Shown one piece after another: positions 47,350 through 60,264 of a stretch of 64,000 bases of DNA; positions within the stretch are counted from its first letter, which is position 1, and each line of letters starts with the position of its first letter. A program made the position numbers and the translations under genes. The notes beneath the pieces were generated by a model, which worked only from the letters and a program-made list of their open reading frames with translations, was not told the DNA's origin and made no database searches. The DNA lies in contig CAXKWD010000015.1 of NCBI GenBank assembly GCA_964059195.1, positions 806,001 to 870,000 of the forward strand, given 5' to 3'. The stretch comes from Ectobius pallidus. Taxonomy: Eukaryota > Arthropoda > Insecta > Blattodea > Ectobiidae.

Positions 47350-50300
47350 ATGACATTGCTAGGCAACAGTTTCGTATTTGGAGATGGCATTGCTAAGCTA
47401 CAGTTTCTTGTTCAAGATGTCAATGCTAAGCAACAGTCAGGTGTTTTAAAAACATCATTGCTAAGCAACAGTTTCCGGTTTAGACTGGCATCGCTAGGCA
47501 ACACTTTTGTGATAGAAAAATCTAATTGTTAGGCAGCCAAATTGTCTTTAAAAGTTACATTGCTAGGAAAAGTTACGACTTTGAAAAATGCATTGAAAGG
47601 TAAAGGATTTTTGGCAGAAATTGACATTGCTACGCAACAGTATCTTTTTTTAAAAGCTTTTAATAGGTAGCAATATTATGATTAAAAATGACATTGCTAA
47701 GCAACAGATCTTTTTGATGACATTGCTAGGCAACAGTTTCCGGTTTAGACTGGCATGGCTAGGCAAAACTTTCGTGATAGAAAAATTACATTGTTAGGCA
47801 GCCAAATAGTATTTAAAAATTACATTGCTAGGAAAAAGTTTCGTCTTTGAATAATGCATTGAAATGTAAGGGTTTGGTGTCTGAAATTGACATAGCTACG
47901 CAACAGTATATATTTTAAAAGTTTATAATAGGTAGCAATATTGTGTTTATAAATGACATTGCTAAGAAAAGTTATTTTTTATGACATTGCTAGGCAACAG
48001 TTTCCGGTTTAAAATGGCATTGCTAGGCAACACTTTCGTGTTAAAACTCATTGCTAGGCAACAGTATTCTTTCTATTCAAGCAAAATTTACAACCCATGT
48101 TTTGCCATTAGCATTTCACCGATATTTTCATTGTATGTATTGATCATTGAGGGATTAAAAACTATTCCTTATAGATGACATTCCTAGGCAACAGTTTCGT
48201 ATTTGGAGATGGCATTGCTAAGCTACAGTTCCTTGTTCAAAATGTCAATGCTAAGCAACAGTCAGGTGTTTTAAAAACTTCATTGCTAAGCAACAGTTTC
48301 CGGTTTAGACTGGCATCGCTAGGCAACACTTTTGTGATAGAAAAATTTAATTGTTGGCAGCCAAATTGTCTTTAAAAGTTACATTGCTAGGAAAAGTTAC
48401 GACTTTGAAAAATGCATTGAAAGGTAAAGGTTTTTTGTCCGAAATTGACATTGCTACGCAACAGTATGTTTTTTTAAAAGCTTTTAATAGGTAGCAATAT
48501 TATGTTTAAGAATGACATTGCTAAGCAACAGATCTTTTTGATGACCTTGCTAGGCAACAGTTTCCGGTTTAGACTGGCATGGCTAGGCAAAACTTTCGTG
48601 ATAGAAAAATTACATTGTTAGGCAGACAAATAGTATTTAAAAATTACATTGCTAGGAAAACGTTTCGTCTTCGAATAATGCACTGAAATGTAAACGTTTT
48701 GTGTCTGAAATTGACATAGCTACGCAACAGTATATATTTTAAAAGTTTATAATAGGTAGCAATATTGTGTTTATAAATGACATTGCTAAGAAAAGTTATT
48801 TTTTATGACATTGCTAGGCAACAGTTTCCGGTTTAAAATGGCATTGCTAGGCAACACTTTCGTGTTTTAAAACTCATTGCTAGGCAACAGTATTCTTTCT
48901 GTTCAAGCAAAATTTACAACCCATGTTTTGCCAAAAGCATTTCACCGATATTTTCATTGTATGTATTGATCATTGAGGGATTAAAAACTATTCCTTATAG
49001 ATGACATTGCTAGGCAACAGTTTCGTATTTGGAGATGGCATTGCTAAGCTACAGTTTCTTGTTCAAGATGTCAATGCTAAGCAACAGTCAGGTGTTTTAA
49101 AAACATCATTGCTAAGCAACAGTTTCCGGTTTAGACTGGCATCGCTAGGCAACACTTTTGTGATAGAAAAATCTAATTGTTAGGCAGCCAAATTGTCTTT
49201 AAAAGTTACATTGCTAGGAAAAGTTACGACTTTGAAAAATGCATTGAAAGGTAAAGGTTTTGTGTCAGAAATTGACATATCTCCGCAACAGTATCTTTTT
49301 TTAAAAGCTTTTAATAGGTAGCAATATTATGATTAAAAATGATATTGCTAAGCAACAGATCTTTTTGATGACATTGCTAGGCAACAGTTTCCGGTTTAGA
49401 CTGGCATGGCTAGGCAAAACTTTCGTAATATAAAAATTACATTGTTAGGCAGCCAAATAGTATTTAAAAATTACATTGCTAGGAAAAAGTTTCGTCTTTG
49501 AATAATGCATTGAAATGTAAAAGTTTGGTGTCTGAAATTGACATTGCTACGCAACAGGATATATTTTAAAAGTTTATAATAGGTAGCAATATTGTGTTTA
49601 TAAATGACATTGCTAAGAAAAGTTATTTTTTATGACATTGCTAGGCAACAGTTTCCGGTTTAAAATGGCATTGCTAGGCAACACTTTCGTGTTAAAACTC
49701 ATTGCTAGGCAACAGTATTCTTTCTATTCAAGCAAAATTTACAACCCATGTTTTGCCATTAGCATTTCACCGATATTTTCATTGTATGTATTGATCATGG
49801 AGGGATTAAAAACTATTCCTTATAGATGACATTGCTAGGCAACAGTTTCGTATTTGGAGATGGCATTGCTAAGCTACAGTTTCTTGTTCAAAATGTCAAT
49901 GCTAAGCAACAGTCAGGCTTTTTAAAAACTTCATTGCTAAGCAACAGTTTCCGGTTTAGACTGGCATCGCTAGGCAACACTTTTGTGATAGAAAAAATTT
50001 AATTGTTGGCAGCCAAATTGTCTTTAAAAGTTACATTGCTAGGAAAAGTTACGACTTTGAAAAATGCATTGAAAGGTAAAGGTTTTTTGTCCGAAATTGA
50101 CATTGCTACGCAACAGTATCTTTTTTTAAAAGCTTTTAATAGGTAGCAATATTATGTTTAAGAATGACATTGCTAAGCAACAGATCTTTTTGATGACTTT
50201 GCTAGGCAACAGTTTCCGGTTTAGACTGGCATGGCTAGGCAAAACTTTCGTGATAGAAAAATTACATTGTTAGGCAGCCAAATTGTATTTAAAAATTACA

Positions 50301-53130
50301 TTGCTAGGAAAAAGTTTCACTTTGAAAAATGCATTGAAATGTAAAAGTTTTGTGTCTGAAATTGACATTGCTACGCAACAGTATATTTTTTTAAAAGTTT
50401 ATAATAGGTAGCAATATTGTGTTTAAAAATGACATTGCTAAGCAACAGTTCTTTTTGACGACATTGCTAGGCAACAGTTCCCTGTTTAAAATGGCATTGC
50501 TAGGCAACACTTTCGTGTTTTAAAACTCATTGCTAGGCAACAGTATTCTTTCTGTTCAAGCAAAATTTACAACCCATGTTTTGCCATTAACATTTCACCG
50601 ATATTTTCAGTGTATGTATTGATCATTGAGGGATTAAAAACTATTCCTTATAGATGACATTGCTAGGCAACAGTTTCGTATTTGGAGATGGCATTGCTAA
50701 GCTACAGTTTCTTGTTCAAGATGTCAATGCTAAGCAACAGTCAGGTGTTTTAAAAACATCATTGCTAAGCAACAGTTTCCGGTTTAGACTGGCATCGCTA
50801 GGCAACACTTTTGTGATAGAAAAATCTAATTGTTAGACAGCCAAATTGTCTTTAAAAGTTACATTGCTAGGAAAAGTTACGACTTTGAAAAATGCATTGA
50901 AAGGTAAAGGTTTTGTGTCAGAAATTGACATATCTCCGCAACAGTATCTTTTTTTAAAAGCTTTTAATAGGTAGCAATATTATGATTAAAAATGACATTG
51001 CTAAGCAACAGATCTTTTTGATGACATTGCTAGGCAACAGTTTCCGGTATAGACTGGCATGGCTAGGCAAAACTTTCGTGATAGAAAAATTACATTGTTA
51101 GGCAGCCAAATAGTATTTAAAAATTACATTGCTAGGAAAAAGTTTCGTCTTTGAATAATGCATTGAAATGTAAAAGTTTGGTGTCTGAAATTGACATAGC
51201 TACGCAACAGTATATATTTTAAAAGTTTATAATAGGTAGCAATATTGTGTTTATAAATGACATTGCTAAGAAAAGTTATTTTATATTACATTGCTAGGCA
51301 ACAGTTTCCGGTTTAAAATGGCATTGCTAGGCAACACTTTCGTGTTAAAACTCATTGCTAGGCAACAGTATTCTTTCTATTCAAGCAAAATGTACAACCC
51401 ATGTTTTGCCATTAGCATTTCACCGATATTTTCATTGTATGTATTGATCATTGAGGGATTAAAAACTATTCCTTATAGATGACATTCCTAGGCAACAGTT
51501 TCGTATTTGGAGATGGCATTGCTAAGCTACAGTTTCTTGTTCAAAATGTCAATGCTAAGCAACAGTCAGGTGTTTTAAAAACTTCATTGCTAAGCAACAG
51601 TTTCCGGTTTAGACTGGCATCGCTAGGCAACACTTTTGTGATAGAAAAATTTAATTGTTGGCAGCCAAATTGTCTTTAAAAGTTACATTGCTAGGAAAAG
51701 TTACGACTTTGAAAAATGCATTGAAAGGTAAAGGTTTTTTGACCGAAATTGACATTGCTACGCAACAGTATCTTTTTTTAAAAGCTTTTAATAGGTAGCA
51801 ATATTATGTTTAAGAATGACATTGCTAAGCAACAGATCTTTTTGATGACTTTGCTAGGCAACAGTTTCCGGTTTAGACTGGCATGGCTAGGCAAAACTTT
51901 CGTGATAGAAAAATTACATTGTTAGGCAGCCAAATTGTATTTAAAAGTTACATTGCTAGGAAAAGTTACGACTTTGAAAAATGCATTGAAATGTAAAAGT
52001 TTTGTGTCTGAAATTGACATTGCTACGCAACAGTATATTTTTTTAAAAGTTTATATTAGGTAGCAATATTGTGTTTAAAAATGACATTGCTAAGCAACAG
52101 TTCTTTTTGACGACATTGCTAGGCAACAGTTCCCGGTTTAAAATGGCATTGCCAGGCAACACTTTCGTGTTTTAAAACTCATTGCTAGGCAACAGTATTC
52201 TTTCTATTCAAGCAAAATTTACAACCCATGTTTTGCCATTAGCATTTCACCGATATTTTCATTGTATGTATTGATCATTGAGGGATTAAAAACTATTCCT
52301 TATAGATGACATTGCTAGGCAACAGTTTCGTATTTGGAGATGGCATTGCTAAGCTACAGTTCCTTGTTCAAAATGTCAATGCTAAGCAACAGTCAGGTGT
52401 TTTAAAAACTTCATTGCTAAGCAACAGTTTCCGGTTTAGACTGGCATCGCTAGGCAACACTTTTGTGATAGAAAAATCTAATTGTTAGGCAGCCAAATTG
52501 TCTTTAAAAGTTACATTGCTAGGAAAAGTTACGACTTTGAAAAATGCATTGAAAGGTAAAGGATTTTTGGCAGAAATTGACATTGCTACGCAACAGTATC
52601 TGTTTTTAAAAGCTTTTAATAGGTAGCAATATTATGTTTAAAAATGACATTGCTAAGCAACAGATCTTTTTGATGACATTGCTAGGCAACAGTTTCCGGT
52701 TTAGACTGGCATGGCTAGGCAAAACTTTCGTGATAGAAAAATTACATTGTTAGGCAGCCAAATTGTATTTAAAAATTACATTGCTAGGAAAAAGTTTCAC
52801 TTTGAAAAATGCATTGAAATGTAAAAGTTTTGTGTCTGAAATTGACATTGCTACGCAACAGTATATTTTTTTAAAAGTTTATAATATGTAGCAATATTGT
52901 GTTTATAAATGACATTGCTAAGAAAAGTTATTTTTTATGACATTGCTAGGCAACAGTTTCCGGTTTAAAATGGCATTGCTAGGCAACACTTTCGTGTTAA
53001 AACTCATTGCTAGGCAACAGTATTCTTTCTATTCAAGCAAAATTTACAACCCATGTTTTGCCATTAGCATTTCACCGATATTTTCATTGTATGTATTGAT
53101 CATTGAGGGATTAAAAACTATTCCTTATAG
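47350..53130 (+). repeat. Second 6049-bp period, seven monomers
   Basis: Anchors 47350, 48175, 49001, 49826, 50654, 51479 and 52306 each lie 6049 bp after 41301, 42126, 42952, 43777, 44605, 45430 and 46257. Shared marks: TTATATTACATTGC (45,232 and 51,281), TTGTTAGACAGCC (44,780 and 50,831), CAGTCAGGCTTTTT (43,862 and 49,911). It lacks the TTTCGTACTTGG, CACTTTACTG and GCAAAAGTTTCC marks, so those arose or were lost in one lineage. Private: GCCAAAAGC near 48,931, CGTAATATAA near 49,424. Confidence 0.85.
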
Positions 53131-54219
53131 ATGACATTCCTAGGCAACAGTTTCGTATTTGGAGATGGCATTGCTAAGCTACAGTTTCTTGTTCAAAATG
53201 TCAATGCTAAGCAACAGTCAGGTGTTTTAAAAACTTCATTGCTAAGCAACAGTTTCCGGTTTAGACTGGCATCGCTAGGCAACACTTTTGTGATAGAAAA
53301 ATTTAATTGTTGGCAGCCAAATTGTCTTTAAAAGTTACATTGCTAGGAAAAGTTACGACTTTGAAAAATTCATTGAAAGGTAAAGGTTTTTTGTCCGAAA
53401 TTGACATTGCTACGCAACAGTATCTTTTTTTAAAAGCTTTTAATAGGTAGCAATATTATGTTTAAGAATGACATTGCTAAGCAACAGATCTTTTTGATGT
53501 CCTTGCTAGGCAACAGTTTCCGGTTTAGACTGGCATGGCTAGGCAAAACTTTCGTGATAGAAAAATTACATTGTTAGGCAGCCAAATTGTATTTAAAAGT
53601 TACATTGCTAGGCAAAGTTACGACTTTGAAAAATGCATTGAAATGTAAAAGTTTTGTGTCTGAAATTGACATTGCTACGCAACAGTATATTTTTTTAAAA
53701 GTTTATATTAGGTAGCAATATTGTGTTTAAAAATGACAATGCTAAGCAACAGTTCTCTTTGACGACATTGCTAGGCAACAGTTTCCGGTTTAGACTGGCA
53801 TGGCTAGGCAAAACTTTCGTGATAGAAAAATTACATTGTTAGGCAGCCAAATTGTATTTAAAAATTACATTGCTAGGAAAAAGTTTCACTTTGAAAAATG
53901 CATTGAAATGTAAAAGTTTTGTGTCTGAAATTGACATTGCTACGCAACAGTATATTTTTTTAAAAGTTTATAATATGTAGCAATATTGTGTTTATAAATG
54001 ACATTGCTAAGAAAAGTTATTTTTTATGACATTGCTAGGCAACAGTTTCCGGTTTAAAATGGCATTGCTAGGCAACACTTTCGTGTTAAAACTCATTGCT
54101 AGGCAACAGTATTCTTTCTATTCAAGCAAAATTTACAACCCATGTTTTGCCATTAGCATTTCACCGATATTTTCATTGTATGTATTGATCATTGAGGGAT
54201 TAAAAACTATTCCTTATAG
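53131..54219 (+). repeat. Long monomer J3 (1089 bp), copy of J1
   Basis: It holds three X blocks with the J1 marks CTAGGCAAAGTTACG (53,605), GACAATGCTAAG (53,736) and GTTCTCTTTGACG (53,752). Its first X block instead ends with TTGTCCG and GATGTCCTTGC, like the stretch after 39,649 (TTGTCCG, GATGACCTTGC). A switch between about 53,498 and 53,580 joins the two sources. The AAATTCATTGAAAGG variant near 53,366 is not in J1 or J4. Confidence 0.8.
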
Positions 54220-57200
54220 ATGACATTCCTAGGCAACAGTTTCGTATTTGGAGATGGCATTGCTAAGCTACAGTTTCTTGTTCAAAATGTCAATGCTAAG
54301 CAACAGTCAGGTGTTTTAAAAACTTCATTGCTAAGCAACAGTTTCCGGTTTAGACTGGCATCGCTAGGCAACACTTTTGTGATAGAAAAATTTAATTGTT
54401 GGCAGCCAAATTGTCTTTAAAAGTTACATTGCTAGGAAAAGTTACGACTTTGAAAAATGCATTGAAAGGTAAAGGTTTTTTGTCCGAAATTGACATTGCT
54501 ACGCAACAGTATCTTTTTTTAAAAGCTTTTAATAGGTAGCAATATTATGTTTAAGAATGACATTGCTAAGCAACAGATCTTTTTGATGACCTTGCTAGGC
54601 AACAGTTTCGGGTTTAGACTGGCATGGCTAGGCAAAACTTTCGTGATAGAAAAATTACATTGTTAGGCAGACAAATAGTATTTAAAAATTACATTGCTAG
54701 GAAAAAGTTTCGTCTTCGAATAATGCATTGAAATGTAAAAGTTTTGTGTCTGAAATTGACATTGCTACGCAACAGGATATATTTTAAAAGTTTATAATAG
54801 GTAGCAATATTGTGTTTATAAATGACATTGCTAAGAAAAGTTATTTTTTATGACATTGCTAGGCAACAGTTTCCGGTTTAAAATGGCATTGCTAGGCAAC
54901 ACTTTCGTGTTAAAACTCATTGCTAGGCAACAGTATTCTTTCTATTCAAGCAAAATTTACAACCCATGTTTTGCCATTAGCATTTCACCGATATTTTCAT
55001 TGTATGTATTGATCATGGAGGCATTAAAAACTATTCCTTATAGATGACATTGCTAGGCAACCGTTTCGTATTTGGAGATGGCATTGCTAAGCTACAGTTT
55101 CTTGTTCAAAATGTCAATGCTAAGCAACAGTCAGGTGTTTTAAAAACTTCATTGCTAAGCAACAGTTTCCGGTTTAGACTGGCATCGCTAGGCAACACTT
55201 TTGTGATAGAAAAAATTTAATTGTTGGCAGCCAAATTGTCTTTAAAAGTTACATTGCTAGGAAAAGTTACGACTTTGAAAAATGCATTGAAAGGTAAAGG
55301 TTTTTTGTCCGAAATTGACATTGCTACGCAACAGTATCTTTTTTTAAAAGCTTTTAATAGGTAGCAATATTATGTTTAAGAATGACATTGCTAAGCAACA
55401 GATCTTTTTGATGACTTTGCTAGGCAACAGTTTCCGGTTTAGACTGGCATGGCTAGGCAAAACTTTCGAGATAGAAAAATTACATTGTTAGGCAGCCAAA
55501 TTGTATTTAAAAATTACATTGCTAGGAAAAAGTTTCACTTTGAAAAATGCATTGAAATGTAAAAGTTTTGTGTCTGAAATTGACATTGCTACGCAACACT
55601 ATATTTTTTTAAAAGTTTATAATAGGTAGCAATATTGTGTTTAAAAATGACATTGCTAAGCAACAGTTCTTTTTGACGACATTGCTAGGCAACAGTTCCC
55701 GGTTTAAAATGGCATTGCTAGGCAACACTTTACTGTTTTAAAACTCATTGCTAGGCAACAGTATTCTTTCTGTTCAAGCAAAATTTACAACCCACGTTTT
55801 GCCATTAGCATTTCACCGATATTTTCAGTGTATGTATTGATCATTGAGGGATTAAAAACTATTCCTTATAGATGACATTGCTAGGCAACAGTTTCGTATT
55901 TGGAGATGGCATTGCTAAGCTACAGTTTCTTGTTCAAGATGTCAATGCTAAGCAACAGTCAGGTGTTTTAAAAACATCATTGCTAAGCAAAAGTTTCCGG
56001 TTTAGACTGGCATCGCTAGGCAACACTTTTGTGATAGAAAAATCTAATTGTTAGGCAGCCAAATTGTCTTTAAAAGTTACATTGCTAGGAAAAGTTACGA
56101 CTTTGAAAAATGCATTGAAAGGTAAAGGATTTTTGGCAGAAATTGACATCGCTACGCAACAGTATCTTTTTTTAAAAGCTTTTAATAGGTAGCAATATTA
56201 TGATTAAAAATGACATTGCTAAGCAACAGATCTTTTTGATGACATTGCTAGGCAACAGTTTCCGGTTTAGACTGGCATGGCTAGGCAAAACTTTCGTGAT
56301 AGAAAAATTACATTGTTAGGCAGCCAAATAGTATTTAAAAATTACATTGCTAGGAAAAAGTTTCGTCTTTGAATAATGCATTGAAATGTAAAAGTTTGGT
56401 GTCTGAAATTGACATAGCTACGCAACAGTATATATTTTAAAAGTTTATAATAGGTAGCAATATTGTGTTTATAAATGACATTGCTAAGAAAAGTTATTTT
56501 TTATGACATTGCTAGGCAACAGTTTCCGGTTTAAAATGGCATTGCTAGGCAACACTTTCGTGTTAAAACTCATTGCTAGGCAACAGTATTCTTTCTATTC
56601 AAGCAAAATTTACAACCCATGTTTTGCCATTAGCATTTCACCGATATTTTCATTGTATGTATTGATCATTGAGGGATTAAAAACTATTCCTTATAGATGA
56701 CATTCCTAGGCAACAGTTTCGTATTTGGAGATGGCATTGCTAAGCTACAGTTCCTTGTTCAAAATGTCAATGCTAAGCAACAGTCAGGTGTTTTAAAAAC
56801 TTCATTGCTAAGCAACAGTTTCCGGTTTAGACTGGCATCGCTAGGCAACACTTTTGTGATAGAAAAATTTAATTGTTGGCAGCCAAATTGTCTTTAAAAG
56901 TTACATTGCTAGGAAAAGTTACGACTTTGAAAAATGCATTGAAAGGTAAAGGTTTTTTGTCCGAAATTGACATTGCTACGCAACAGTATGTTTTTTTAAA
57001 AGCTTTTAATAGGTAGCAATATTATGTTTAAGAATGACATTGCTAAGCAACAGATCTTTTTGATGACCTTGCTAGGCAACAGTTTCCGGTTTAGACTGGC
57101 ATGGCTAGGCAAAACTTTCGTGATAGAAAAATTACATTGTTAGGCAGACAAATAGTATTTAAAAATTACATTGCTAGGAAAACGTTTCGTCTTCGAATAA

Positions 57201-59175
57201 TGCACTGAAATGTAAACGTTTTGTGTCTGAAATTGACATAGCTACGCAACAGTATATATTTTAAAAGTTTATAATAGGTAGCAATATTGTGTTTATAAAT
57301 GACATTGCTAAGAAAAGTTATTTTTTATGACATTGCTAGGCAACAGTTTCCGGTTTAAAATGGCATTGCTAGGCAACACTTTCGTGTTTTAAAACTCATT
57401 GCTAGGCAACAGTATTCTTTCTGTTCAAGCAAAATTTACAACCCATGTTTTGCCAATAGCATTTCACCGATATTTTCATTGTATGTATTGATCATTGAGG
57501 GATTAAAAACTATTCCTTATACATGACATTGCTAGGCAACAGTTTCGTACTTGGAGATGGCATTGCTAAGCTACAGTTTCTTGTTCAAGATGTCAATGCT
57601 AAGCAACAGTCAGGTGTTTTAAAAACTTCATTGCTAAGCAACAGTTTCCGGTTTAGACTGGCATCGCTAGGCAACACTTTTGTGATAGAAAAATCTAATT
57701 GTTAGGCAGCCAAATTGTCTTTAAAAGTTACATTGCTAGGAAAAGTTACGACTTTGAAAAATGCATTGAAAGGTAAAGGTTTTGTGTCAGAAATTGACAT
57801 ATCTCCGCAACAGTATCTTTTTTTAAAAGCTTTTAATAGGTAGCAATATTATGATTAAAAATGATATTGCTAAGCAACAGATCTTTTTGATGACATTGCT
57901 AGGCAACAGTTTCCGGTTTAGACTGGCATGGCTAGGCAAAACTTTCGTGATATAAAAATTACATTGTTAGGCAGCCAAATAGTATTTAAAAATTACATTG
58001 CTAGGAAAAAGTTTCGTCTTTGAATAATGCATTGAAATGTAAAAGTTTGGTGTCTGAAATTGACATTGCTACGCAACAGGATATATTTTAAAAGTTTATA
58101 ATAGGTAGCAATATTGTGTTTATAAATGACATTGCTAAGAAAAGTTATTTTTTATGACATTGCTAGGCAACAGTTTCCGGTTTAAAATGGCATTGCTAGG
58201 CAACACTTTCGTGTTAAAACTCATTGCTAGGCAACAGTATTCTTTCTATTCAAGCAAAATTTACAACCCATGTTTTGCCATTAGCATTTCACCGATATTT
58301 TCATTGTATGTATTGATCATGGAGGGATTAAAAACTATTCCTTATAGATGACATTGCTAGGCAACAGTTTCGTATTTGGAGATGGCATTGCTAAGCTACA
58401 GTTTCTTGTTCAAAATGTCAATGCTAAGCAACAGTCAGGCTTTTTAAAAACTTCATTGCTAAGCAACAGTTTCCGGTTTAGACTGGCATCGCTAGGCAAC
58501 ACTTTTGTGATAGAAAAAATTTAATTGTTGGCAGCCAAATTGTCTTTAAAAGTTACATTGCTAGGAAAAGTTACGACTTTGAAAAATGCATTGAAAGGTA
58601 AAGGTTTTTTGTCCGAAATTGACATTGCTACGCAACAGTATCTTTTTTTAAAAGCTTTTAATAGGTAGCAATATTATGTTTAAGAATGACATTGCTAAGC
58701 AACAGATCTTTTTGATGACTTTGCTAGGCAACAGTTTCCGGTTTAGACTGGCATGGCTAGGCAAAACTTTCGTGATAGAAAAATTACATTGTTAGGCAGC
58801 CAAATTGTATTTAAAAATTACATTGCTAGGAAAAAGTTTCACTTTGAAAAATGCATTGAAATGTAAAAGTTTTGTGTCTGAAATTGACATTGCTACGCAA
58901 CAGTATATTTTTTTAAAAGTTTATAATAGGTAGCAATATTGTGTTTAAAAATGACATTGCTAAGCAACAGTTCTTTTTGACGACATTGCTAGGCAACAGT
59001 TCCCGGTTTAAAATGGCATTGCTAGGCAACACTTTCGTGTTTTAAAACTCATTGCTAGGCAACAGTATTCTTTCTGTTCAAGCAAAATTTACAACCCATG
59101 TTTTGCCATTAGCATTTCACCGATATTTTCAGTGTATGTATTGATCATTGAGGGATTAAAAACTATTCCTTATAG
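53131..59175 (+). repeat. 7-mer HOR copy (6045 bp), second
   Basis: Anchors 53131 (long), 54220, 55044, 55872, 56697, 57523, 58348, each 14,571 bp after 38560, 39649, 40473, 41301, 42126, 42952 and 43777. All marks listed for the first copy recur. Close agreement starts near 53,580; before that, monomer 53,131 has TTGTCCG and GATGTCCTTGC where 38,560 has TTGACCG and GATGACTTTGC, so its front half has another source. Private: GCAACACTATAT near 55,595, GACATCGCTACG near 56,146. Confidence 0.85.
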
Positions 59176-60264
59176 ATGACATTGCTAGGCAACAGTTTCG
59201 TATTTGGAGATGGCATTGCTAAGCTACAGTTTCTTGTTCAAGATGTCAATGCTAAGCAACAGTCAGGTGTTTTAAAAACATCATTGCTAAGCAACAGTTT
59301 CCGGTTTAGACTGGCATCGCTAGGCAACACTTTTGTGATAGAAAAATTTAATTGTTGGCAGCCAAATTGTCTTTAAAAGTTACATTGCTAGGAAAAGTTA
59401 CGACTTTGAAAAATGCATTGAAAGGTAAAGGTTTTTTGACCGAAATTGACATTGCTACGCAACAGTATCTTTTTTTAAAAGCTTTTAATAGGTAGCAATA
59501 TTATGTTTAAGAATGACATTGCTAAGCAACAGATCTTTTTGATGACTTTGCTAGGCAACAGTTTCCGGTTTAGACTGGCATGGCTAGGCAAAACTTTCGT
59601 GATAGAAAAATTACATTGTTAGGCAGCCAAATTGTATTTAAAAGTTACATTGCTAGGCAAAGTTACGACTTTGAAAAATGCATTGAAATGTAAAAGTTTT
59701 GTGTCTGAAATTGACATTGCTACGCAACAGTATATTTTTTTAAAAGTTTATATTAGGTAGCAATATTGTGTTTAAAAATGACAATGCTAAGCAACAGTTC
59801 TCTTTGACGACATTGCTAGGCAACAGTTTCCGGTTTAGACTGGCATGGCTAGGCAAAACTTTCGTGATAGAAAAATTACATTGTTAGGCAGCCAAATTGT
59901 ATTTAAAAATTACATTGCTAGGAAAAAGTTTCACTTTGAAAAATGCATTGAAATGTAAAAGTTTTGTGTCTGAAATTGACATTGCTACGCAACAGTATAT
60001 TTTTTTAAAAGTTTATAATATGTAGCAATATTGTGTTTATAAATGACATTGCTAAGAAAAGTTATTTTTTATGACATTGCTAGGCAACAGTTTCCGGTTT
60101 AAAATGGCATTGCTAGGCAACACTTTCGTGTTAAAACTCATTGCTAGGCAACAGTATTCTTTCTATTCAAGCAAAATTTACAACCCATGTTTTGCCATTA
60201 GCATTTCACCGATATTTTCATTGTATGTATTGATCATTGAGGGATTAAAAACTATTCCTTATAG
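59176..60264 (+). repeat. Long monomer J4 (1089 bp) at a chimeric HOR joint
   Basis: The left part has TTCAAGATGTC and AAAACATCATT, as monomer 44,605. The right part has AAAAATTTAATTGTTGG, TTGACCG and the triple X with J1 marks, as monomer 38,560. The switch lies between 59,281 and 59,347. The distance 38,560 to 44,605 is 6045 bp, equal to the HOR period, so the joint is what one exchange between those two monomers would give. Confidence 0.85.

Noticed and set aside
53131..59175. Treating the 14,571-bp offset copy as one large exact segmental duplication of 38,560-53,130
   Set aside because: Only about 39,010-44,709 and 53,581-59,280 correspond at that offset. The part between (44,605-53,130) follows the 6049-bp period instead, and 53,131-53,500 has a different source.
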